A DNA stretch of 10,944 bases. Origin: an uncultured Clostridia bacterium (GTDB lineage: Bacteria; Bacillota; Clostridia; Oscillospirales; Acutalibacteraceae). The stretch is from positions 1 through 10,944 of the forward strand of contig CANONE010000064.1 in assembly GCA_947567585.1 (NCBI GenBank), written 5' to 3'. The notes beneath the pieces are model-generated. The model had not been told where the DNA came from, did no database searches, and saw nothing but the letters and a program-made list of their open reading frames with translations. The position numbers and the translations under genes were made by a program. Shown here in pieces: positions 5,482 through 10,944 of this stretch (positions are counted from its first letter, which is position 1; every line of letters begins with the position of its first letter).

Positions 5482-7515
5482 ATGATTACCAAAAAAACCG
5501 GCCTGGGGCTTTCCCAAAAAGCCGGCCCCGGGGACGTTGCAGACCCAGGCGCAGTCCCCCGGGACTTGTTTCACAGAGGCAAGAATCGGCGGGCGTATGA
5601 GTACTTAGGCGTACACAAGGCTGTACGCGGCGGCAAAAGCTGCATGGTGGCCCGGGTATGGGCGCCTCATGCCAGGGCGGTGTCTCTGGTGGGAAACTTC
5701 TGCAACTGGGACAGCGCCAAGTATCCTTTGAAAAAGATAGACGACAGTGTCTGGGAGGGCTACACCGACTTCGAGTTCAACCCCTTCGAGATGTATAAGT
5801 TCTATATCAAGACGGCCGACGGGGAGGACAGCTATAAAGCTGACCCCTTTGCCCGCCATACCGAGACCCGCCCCGGCACGGCTTCCCGCTGGTATGAGCT
5901 GGAGGACTATTCCTGGCAGGACAAGGCTTGGCAGGAGAAGAAGGAGAAGGACCCGCCCTATTCTCAGCCGGTAAATATCTATGAGGTCCACGCCGGATCC
6001 TGGCGGAAGTATGCGGACGGCAGCGTCTTTTCATACGACAAGCTGGGAGACGAGCTGATTCCCTATGTGAAGGAAATGGGATTCACGCATATTGAGTTTA
6101 TGCCCTTGACGGAGTACCCTTACGACGGCTCTTGGGGCTATCAGGTGATGGGCTATTTCGCCCCTACCTCCCGCTACGGCCAGCCCAAGGACCTAATGCG
6201 TTTTGTGGACCGCTGCCATCAGGCGGGCATTGGCGTGATTATGGACTGGGTCCCCGGACATTTTCCCAAGGACGCGGCCGGGCTTGCCAAGTTCGACGGC
6301 ACCCCCTGCTACGAGTATGCGGACCCCAGAAAGGGCGAGCACAAGGAGTGGGGCACCCTGGTGTTTGACTTTGATAGCCCGGAGGTGCAGAGCTTCCTGA
6401 TTTCCAGCGCGGTGTTCTGGCTGCGGGAGTACCATGTGGACGGCCTGCGGGTGGACGCGGTAGCCTCTATGCTGTATCTTGACTACAACCGCCGGGACGG
6501 GGAATGGGTCCCCAATAAGGACGGCGGCAAGGAAAACCTGGAAGCCATCGCTTTCCTACAGGCGCTGAACGAGGCGGTCTTCGCCGAGGTGAAGGAGCCA
6601 ATGATGATCGCGGAGGAGTCCACAGCTTGGCCTATGGTGTCAAAGCCCACCTACATGGGCGGGCTCGGGTTTAATTTCAAGTGGAATATGGGCTGGATGA
6701 ACGATATGCTCCGGTACATGTCCATGGACCCCCTGTTCCGCAGCGGCAACCACAATTCGCTGACGTTCTCGTTCTTCTATGCTTTCTCTGAAAACTTCAT
6801 TCTGCCCATCTCCCACGACGAGGTGGTATATGGGAAGGGTTCGCTGATTAATAAAATGCCTGGAGACGATGAGATGAAGGCCGCCCAGATGCGGGCTTTC
6901 GTCGCCTATATGATGGGACACCCCGGCAAAAAGCTGCAGTTTATGGGTACGGAGTTTGCCCAGAAGAACGAGTGGAATTTTGAAAAGGAACTGGAATGGG
7001 GTCTATTGCAGTATAAGGAGCACAAGGACGCTCAGAACTTCTTTAAGGCGGTAAACAAATTTTACCTGAGCCGCCCGGAGCTCTGGGAGATCGACTTTGA
7101 CTGGGGCGGCTTTGAGTGGATCAGCAACGACGATTACACCCAGAGCGTCATCGCCTTCCGCCGCAAGGCCAAGAGCGGCAAGGAGCTGGTGTGCGTATGC
7201 AACTTCGTGCCGGTACAGCGGGAGGATTATAAGATTGGCGTACCCTACTGGGGTACTTGGGCCGAAGTGTTCACCTCCGACGGCAAGGAGTTCGGCGGAA
7301 AGGGCGTTACCAATGGCAAGAGCATCCTTACCTTGGACGAGCCCATGCACGGTTGTGAGCAGAGCGTCTCCCTAACCCTGCCCGGCTGTTCCGTATTCTT
7401 CCTGGAATGCGTGAAGCCCTCGGAGAAGCCCAAGCCCCAAGAGACCGCCATGCCCCTGCCCAAAGCGCCGGCGGAGCCGAAAAAAACCACCTCGCCCCCC
7501 AGCGCTGCCCGGTAA
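5482..7515 (+). CDS. glgB: 1,4-alpha-glucan branching enzyme GlgB
   Basis: This 677-residue cytosolic GH13 enzyme cleaves alpha-1,4-glucan and rejoins it by alpha-1,6 links to branch glycogen. A short N-terminal lead (1-38) is followed by one CBM48 module (about 39-150; VWAPHA 59-64, GNFCNWD 71-77). The catalytic barrel begins at VNIYEVHAGSW (164) and continues with DWVPGHF (255-261) and GLRVDAV holding nucleophile D325. IAEEST holds acid/base E378, and SHDE holds D446 as transition-state stabiliser. A C-terminal beta domain ends near 643. The E. coli-type extra N1 domain is absent, as in many Firmicutes. Residues 645-677 are an unusual Pro/Lys/Ala tail, probably disordered. As first gene of glgBCDA it lies just behind the promoter; its 307-base gap to glgC is long but has no T-tract terminator. 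Confidence 0.96.
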   Translation: MITKKTGLGLSQKAGPGDVADPGAVPRDLFHRGKNRRAYEYLGVHKAVRGGKSCMVARVWAPHARAVSLVGNFCNWDSAKYPLKKIDDSVWEGYTDFEFNPFEMYKFYIKTADGEDSYKADPFARHTETRPGTASRWYELEDYSWQDKAWQEKKEKDPPYSQPVNIYEVHAGSWRKYADGSVFSYDKLGDELIPYVKEMGFTHIEFMPLTEYPYDGSWGYQVMGYFAPTSRYGQPKDLMRFVDRCHQAGIGVIMDWVPGHFPKDAAGLAKFDGTPCYEYADPRKGEHKEWGTLVFDFDSPEVQSFLISSAVFWLREYHVDGLRVDAVASMLYLDYNRRDGEWVPNKDGGKENLEAIAFLQALNEAVFAEVKEPMMIAEESTAWPMVSKPTYMGGLGFNFKWNMGWMNDMLRYMSMDPLFRSGNHNSLTFSFFYAFSENFILPISHDEVVYGKGSLINKMPGDDEMKAAQMRAFVAYMMGHPGKKLQFMGTEFAQKNEWNFEKELEWGLLQYKEHKDAQNFFKAVNKFYLSRPELWEIDFDWGGFEWISNDDYTQSVIAFRRKAKSGKELVCVCNFVPVQREDYKIGVPYWGTWAEVFTSDGKEFGGKGVTNGKSILTLDEPMHGCEQSVSLTLPGCSVFFLECVKPSEKPKPQETAMPLPKAPAEPKKTTSPPSAAR

Positions 7516-7596
7516 AAAAATCAGCAAAAAGGAAAGACAGCGCCACTAACCCAAAAGTTCCAACTCAGCTTCCGGAGAGGGCCCGCAAAAGCGGCG

Positions 7597-7627
7597 CAAA
7601 AGTTTCGCCCGCCTTTTCTAAAGGGCG
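7597..7627 (+). repeat. Two-hairpin intergenic repeat, copy B (glgB-glgC gap)
   Basis: AAAAGTTTCG (7598-7607) leads into a stem region CGCCCGCCTTT / AAAGGGCG (about 7606-7627) with a short turn. The AAAAGTTTCG lead is identical to copy C. The usual second GC-rich hairpin is not clear here, so the copy may be partial; a different hairpin follows at 7662-7686. Confidence 0.5.
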
Positions 7628-7714
7628 ATGGTTCCCGAAAGTGTCCAAAGCGCAGCCAGAAAGCTATCTGCGCCGCGCAGCAAGCTAACGGTGCGGAATC
7701 GACAAACCCCGGGA

Positions 7715-7768
7715 AAAAAGTTTCGTCAACCTTTTCAAAGGTTGCGGGTTGTAGGGCAGAGCCCTACG
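7715..7768 (+). repeat. Two-hairpin intergenic repeat, copy C (before glgC)
   Basis: This is the best-formed copy. AAAAGTTTCGT is followed by an 8-bp stem CAACCTTT (7727-7734) / AAAGGTTG (7737-7744) with a TC turn. After GCGGG comes a perfect 7-bp stem GTAGGGC (7751-7757) / GCCCTAC (7761-7767) with an AGA loop. The end lies about 55 bases before the glgC start. Confidence 0.65.
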
Positions 7769-7810
7769 GCCTTAAAGAGCCCTTCCGGCGCAATAAAAAC
7801 ACAAGATATA

Positions 7811-7815
7811 GGAGG
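7811..7815 (+). promoter_or_regulatory. Ribosome binding site that sets the glgC start
   Basis: A full GGAGG lies 7 bases before ATG 7823. The frame is open upstream to 7628, but that stretch reads through repeat copy C and lacks any ribosome site. Confidence 0.85.
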
Positions 7816-7822
7816 ACAAACG

Positions 7823-9028
7823 ATGTTACCCAAACAAGAGGTCGTAGCTATGCTGCTCGCGGGCGGCCAGGGCAGCAGGCTGGGCGTATTGACCAGGAAC
7901 CTGGCAAAGCCTGCCGTGCCCTTTGGAGGAAAGTACCGCATTATTGACTTTCCCCTTTCCAACTGCGTCAACTCCGGCATTGAGACGGTAGGCGTGCTTA
8001 CCCAGTATCAGCCCCTGGAGCTCAATGAGTACATTGGCTCCGGCCAGCCCTGGGATCTGGACAGCATGGATGCCGGCGTACATGTACTGCCCCCTTACCA
8101 GAAGAGCCAGGGCTCTGACTGGTACAAGGGCACGGCCAATGCCATTACCCAGAACATCCCCTTTATTGAGAGGTATAATCCGGACTATGTAGTGGTGCTT
8201 TCCGGCGACCACATCTATAAGATGGACTATTCCAAGATGATCGCTTTCCACAAGGAGAAGGACGCCGCCGTAACCATCGCCGTGCAGCAGGTGCCCATGG
8301 CGGAGGCCAGCCGGTTCGGCATCCTCAATACCAACGAGGACGACTCCATCTACGAGTTTGACGAGAAGCCCAAGCAGCCCAAGAACGACTTGGCCAACAT
8401 GGGTATTTATGTGTTCACCTGGGAGAAGCTGCGGAAGTTCCTTTTGGCGGACGAAGCGGACCCCAACAGTGAAAACGACTTTGGTAAAAACGTGCTGCCC
8501 GCTATGCTGAACGCGGGAGAGAAGATGTTTGCCTACCGGTTTGACGGGTACTGGAAGGACGTGGGAACCATTGACAGCCTGTGGGAGTCCAACATGGACC
8601 TGCTGGACCCCAATATCCCGCTGGACCTCAGCGACCCGGATTGGCGCATTTATTCCCGGAACCCTGTTATGCCCCCCCACTATGTGGCCAAAGGCGCCCA
8701 TGTGCAGAACTCCCTGATTGCCGAAGGTTGCAACGTGTACGGCGAGCTGGAATTCTCCATTCTCTTTGCCGGCGTGTACGTGGCCCCAGGCGCGGAGGTA
8801 ACCTCATCAATTATCATGCCCGGCGCGCGGATTGAAGAGGGCGCCAAGGTGCAGTACGCCATTGTGGCCGAGGACGCGGTAGTCGGCGCAGGCGCGGTGG
8901 TGGGCACCCGGCCCGAGGACATGGAGGATAAGGACAAGTGGGGCGTAGCCGTGGTCGGCCCCAAGGCCAAGCTGGCCCCTGGCGGCTGTGTGGCTCCTCA
9001 GGAGATGCTTTCGGCACAGGAGGGCTAA
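7823..9028 (+). CDS. glgC: Glucose-1-phosphate adenylyltransferase, catalytic subunit GlgC
   Basis: This 401-residue enzyme makes ADP-glucose from ATP and glucose-1-phosphate, the committed step of glycogen synthesis. The N-terminal catalytic domain has the nucleotide loop MLLAGGQGSRLGVLT (10-24; R19 and K29 expected at the ATP), PFGGKYRIIDF (33-43), WYKGTANA (100-107), SGDHIYKMDY with catalytic metal ligand D129, SRFGIL (163-168) and FDEKP (179-183), where K182 matches the glucose-1-phosphate lysine of E. coli GlgC. The C-terminal left-handed beta helix (about 285-390) carries hexapeptide repeats. Length and motifs are typical of Firmicutes GlgC. GGAGG 7 bases upstream fixes the start. It precedes its paralogue glgD by 67 bases and is expected to form mixed oligomers with it. 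Which metabolite controls it cannot be read here. Confidence 0.97.
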   Translation: MLPKQEVVAMLLAGGQGSRLGVLTRNLAKPAVPFGGKYRIIDFPLSNCVNSGIETVGVLTQYQPLELNEYIGSGQPWDLDSMDAGVHVLPPYQKSQGSDWYKGTANAITQNIPFIERYNPDYVVVLSGDHIYKMDYSKMIAFHKEKDAAVTIAVQQVPMAEASRFGILNTNEDDSIYEFDEKPKQPKNDLANMGIYVFTWEKLRKFLLADEADPNSENDFGKNVLPAMLNAGEKMFAYRFDGYWKDVGTIDSLWESNMDLLDPNIPLDLSDPDWRIYSRNPVMPPHYVAKGAHVQNSLIAEGCNVYGELEFSILFAGVYVAPGAEVTSSIIMPGARIEEGAKVQYAIVAEDAVVGAGAVVGTRPEDMEDKDKWGVAVVGPKAKLAPGGCVAPQEMLSAQEG

Positions 9029-9079
9029 GCTTTATGAAACGGTTTAGCCAGAGAGAAACCAGGCAAATAACAGATACGA

Positions 9080-9086
9080 AAGGGAG
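9080..9086 (+). promoter_or_regulatory. Ribosome binding site that sets the glgD start
   Basis: AAGGGAG ends directly against ATG 9087, too close for use, and is 9 bases from ATG 9096 (12 from ATG 9099). This makes 9096 the likely start. Confidence 0.65.
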
Positions 9087-9095
9087 ATGGTCGAT

Positions 9096-10211
9096 ATGAT
9101 GCGCGGCAACGACGTGATTGGTATCCTCTTTGCCTATGTGCATGAGGAGCGTGTAAGAGAACTGACGGAAAACCGGGTGATGGCATCCATACCCTTTGGC
9201 GGGCGTTACCGCCTGGTGGACTTTGCCCTCTCGAATCTGGTAAACTCCGGCATTAACAAGGTGGGCGTAATCACGGAGCAGAACTACCAGTCCCTTATGG
9301 ACCACCTGGGCTCCGGCAAGTCCTGGGACCTGTCCCGGAAGAGGGAAGGGCTGTACCTGCTGCCCCCCTTTGGCGCGGATACCTCCCGTACCGACGGCAT
9401 GGTGGCAAGCCTTGCGTCCATCCACCGGTTTTTGAAGAATTCCAAAGAGGAGTATGTGTTGCTTTCCAACTGCGACACGGTCTCCAATATTGACTACCGG
9501 GAGGTCTTTAACTTCCACACGGAGAAGAACGCGGACATTACCGTGATCTACCGCCATGGAACCTCTCCGGATACGGATAAGAATGTTGTCTACACGGTAG
9601 ATCCCGAGGGCTTTGTGCGGGAGATGCTGATTAAGCGGGGGGGCGAGGCCAACTGCAACTATGGCTTTGGCAAGTGCATCATGCGCCGCCAGATGCTGAT
9701 GGATATGGTAGAAGACTGCATGAGCCGCAACCTCTACGACTTTGACCGGGACGTCATTCAGCGGAACCTGAAGGATCTGAAGGTATACGCCTATGAATGC
9801 ACCAGCGCGGCGTACACCATCACCTCCTTTGGCAGCTATTTCGAGGCCAATATGGCCTTGATGGATCCCAAGATCCGCAGCCAGCTGTTCCTGCCGGACC
9901 GCCCGGTGTACACCAAGGTCCGGGACGACATGCCGGCCAAATATGGTTTGGGTTCGGATGTAACCAACTCCATTGTGGCGGACGGCTGCGTCATCGACGG
10001 CGAGGTGGAAAACTGCATCCTCTTTAGAGGCGTCAACGTAAAGAAGGGCGCGAAGCTGAAAAACTGCGTGGTCATGCAGGACTGCGTCATTGGCGAAGAC
10101 TGCCGCCTGGACTATGTGGTTGCAGATAAAAACGTGATTTTCGATGCGGGCCGGAAGATGGCCGGATACCAGAGCTACCCCGTTTACGTAGGCAAAGGCA
10201 GCAGAGTCTAA
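9096..10211 (+). CDS. glgD: GlgD, regulatory paralogue of glucose-1-phosphate adenylyltransferase
   Basis: This 371-residue protein is homologous to GlgC along its whole length (SIPFGGRYRLVDFALSNLVNSGI, 31-53, and a beta-helix with hexapeptide-like repeats from about 284). It lacks the catalytic set. The AGGQGSRLGVLT loop of GlgC is replaced by YVHEERVRELT (14-24), WYKGTA is lost, and the FEEKP-type glucose-1-phosphate motif is missing. An Asp does remain at the metal position (NCDTVSNIDY, 125-134, D127). In Firmicutes GlgD acts as a non-catalytic partner that changes the activity or regulation of GlgC. ATG 9096 is chosen from the position of AAGGGAG (9080-9086); ATG 9087 abuts that site and ATG 9099 remains possible. 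It lies between glgC and glgA in one operon. Confidence 0.95.
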   Translation: MMRGNDVIGILFAYVHEERVRELTENRVMASIPFGGRYRLVDFALSNLVNSGINKVGVITEQNYQSLMDHLGSGKSWDLSRKREGLYLLPPFGADTSRTDGMVASLASIHRFLKNSKEEYVLLSNCDTVSNIDYREVFNFHTEKNADITVIYRHGTSPDTDKNVVYTVDPEGFVREMLIKRGGEANCNYGFGKCIMRRQMLMDMVEDCMSRNLYDFDRDVIQRNLKDLKVYAYECTSAAYTITSFGSYFEANMALMDPKIRSQLFLPDRPVYTKVRDDMPAKYGLGSDVTNSIVADGCVIDGEVENCILFRGVNVKKGAKLKNCVVMQDCVIGEDCRLDYVVADKNVIFDAGRKMAGYQSYPVYVGKGSRV

Positions 10212-10364
10212 AAAAGCCAACAGCGGACAAAACCCCCATTCCGTGGAAAGCGAGAAATCTGGAGGCATAGCCTGAGGAGAAAGCCCCGCCAATGCAGGCG
10301 TTATCCCCCAGCAAACCTTCTGCGCCGCCCACCTATCCATTGTGCCCTCCTAGTCCCCCGGAGT

Positions 10365-10417
10365 AAAGGTTTTGGCCGATTTTTCAAAAGTGGCGGAGCG
10401 CGAGGCAGCGCCTCGTG
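10365..10417 (+). repeat. Two-hairpin intergenic repeat, copy D (before glgA)
   Basis: AAAGGTTTTG is followed by an interrupted stem GCC..TTTT (10375-10383) / AAAA..GGC (10386-10394) with a TC turn as in copy C. A second hairpin, CGAGGC (10401-10406) / GCCTCG (10410-10415) with an AGC loop, is extended by two further pairs. It fills the 245-base glgD-glgA gap just before the glgA ribosome site. The rest of that gap (10212-10364) shows nothing I can name. Confidence 0.6.
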
Positions 10418-10456
10418 GTCTTCCCCACAAAACCCGAAGCGGAAAGGATTTTACCA

Positions 10457-10944
10457 ATGAAGATTTTGTTTTGTGCCAGCGAGGCCCTTCCCTTCTCAGC
10501 CACTGGCGGTCTGGCCGATGTGGCCGGTTCCCTGCCTCAGGCCCTGCGCGCCCGGATGATCGGCTGCCGGGTAGTGGTGCCTCTTTATGACAATGTGTCC
10601 CAAGAGCTGCGGGACAAGATGAAGTTTATCACCAGCATTTCGGTGCCGGTGGCTTGGCGGCGGCAGTATTGCGGCATCTTTGAGGCAAAGATCGGCTCCG
10701 TAACCTACTATCTCATCGACAACCAGTACTACTTTAAGCGCAGCACTCTCTATGGCCACTTTGACGATGCCGAGCGTTTTGCGTTCTTCTCCCGGGCTAT
10801 TTTGGAGATGCTGCCTTACATCGACTACAAACCCGACGTTATTCACGCCAACGACTGGCAGACCGCTTTGGTGCCGGTTTATTACCGCCTGTTCTATGCC
10901 AATAACGAGTGGTATGGCGGCATTAAGACTTTGTTTACCATTCA
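10457..10944 (+). CDS. glgA: Glycogen synthase GlgA (partial, runs off the window)
   Basis: The first 162 codons of a GT5 starch/glycogen synthase are present. The enzyme transfers glucose from ADP-glucose to the non-reducing end of alpha-1,4-glucan. The N-terminus MKILFCASEALPF leads into ATGGLADVAGSLPQAL (15-30), the ADP-glucose loop. E. coli GlgA has lysine at position 15 of its KTGGL motif; here position 15 is alanine. YYLIDNQYYFKRSTLYGH (84-101) matches the conserved strand and loop, and HANDWQTALVP (130-140) matches the acceptor-side HxHDW motif with Asn for the second His. AAAGG at 10443-10447 lies 9 bases before ATG 10457. It is the fourth gene of glgBCDA. The nucleotide-binding C-terminal domain lies outside the window, so completeness cannot be judged. 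Confidence 0.95.
   Translation, partial: MKILFCASEALPFSATGGLADVAGSLPQALRARMIGCRVVVPLYDNVSQELRDKMKFITSISVPVAWRRQYCGIFEAKIGSVTYYLIDNQYYFKRSTLYGHFDDAERFAFFSRAILEMLPYIDYKPDVIHANDWQTALVPVYYRLFYANNEWYGGIKTLFTI

Larger units (their letters stand above)
7516..7822 (+). other. 307-base glgB-glgC intergenic region rich in hairpins
   Basis: I see no real gene here. It holds two copies of the two-hairpin repeat (7597-7627 and 7715-7768). Between them is a hairpin at 7662-7686 (AGCT, CTGCG-CCG-CGCAG, AGCT), or alternatively GCGCAG (7650-7655) with CTGCGC (7668-7673). The region ends with the glgC ribosome site. No hairpin is followed by a run of Ts, and no good -35/-10 pair is visible, so glgC is probably read from the glgB promoter. 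Folding or processing here could set the relative output of glgB and glgC. Confidence 0.6.

Noticed and set aside
7628..7822. N-terminal extension of GlgC by 65 residues
   Set aside because: The added stretch reads through a hairpin and repeat copy C, while GGAGG sits 7 bases before ATG 7823 and GlgC proteins begin just before the nucleotide loop.
8814..10340. A 508-codon open frame on the minus strand across glgD
   Set aside because: It lies opposite the well-conserved glgD and the 3' end of glgC, its peptide looks like a His/Val/Gly-rich antisense translation of GC-rich codons, and no ribosome site or family motif is seen. Other minus-strand frames (1663-2283, 3431-4117, 7826-8701) fail in the same way.
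1..10944. tRNA, rRNA, CRISPR arrays, transposases or phage genes
   Set aside because: I found no cloverleaf, no regularly spaced direct repeats and no transposase, integrase or phage motifs in the window. The intergenic repeats are hairpin-type, not arrays.

Overview
The window reads as a chromosomal segment of a moderately GC-rich Gram-positive anaerobe, most likely a gut Clostridia of the Oscillospiraceae/Ruminococcaceae type. This rests on the strong GGAGG-type ribosome sites, sigma-A-like promoters, two LytR-CpsA-Psr (LCP) wall-polymer ligases, and a Firmicutes-style glycogen cluster that carries both glgC and glgD. No species can be named from sequence alone.

Layout: (1) 1-300 is AT-rich and holds the 3' end of an unrecognised gene, possibly frame-shifted, closed by a clear terminator. 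(2) 306-913 is a single-gene unit: promoter, small HD-domain protein, terminator. (3) 976-5279 looks like an envelope transcription unit: promoter, GtrA-family membrane protein, two tandem LCP paralogues, and a sugar-phosphate nucleotidyltransferase-like protein, ending in a strong terminator. A structured leader lies before the second LCP gene. (4) 5335-10944 is the glycogen operon glgB-glgC-glgD-glgA, the last gene cut by the window end. It has one clear extended -10 promoter (5408-5435) and no convincing internal terminator with a T-tract.

How the genes work together: GlgC, with its regulatory paralogue GlgD, makes ADP-glucose. GlgA polymerises it into alpha-1,4-glucan and GlgB adds alpha-1,6 branches. 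The upstream unit fits the flipping of lipid-linked sugars (GtrA), activation of a sugar or alcohol phosphate (nucleotidyltransferase) and attachment of a glycopolymer to peptidoglycan (LCP pair). These functions come from family membership and are not proven here.

Most genes are ordinary housekeeping or storage genes, and I do not see a clearly new defence or mobile system. The signals most worth a second look are in the non-coding DNA and in protein details: a family of two-hairpin intergenic repeats before glgB, glgC (two) and glgA; a structured leader before the second LCP gene; clustered AGAAT/ATTCT half-sites upstream of the glg promoter; a cytoplasmic FED(V/I)SSYSS motif shared by both LCP proteins; and an alanine at the lysine-15 position of GlgA.
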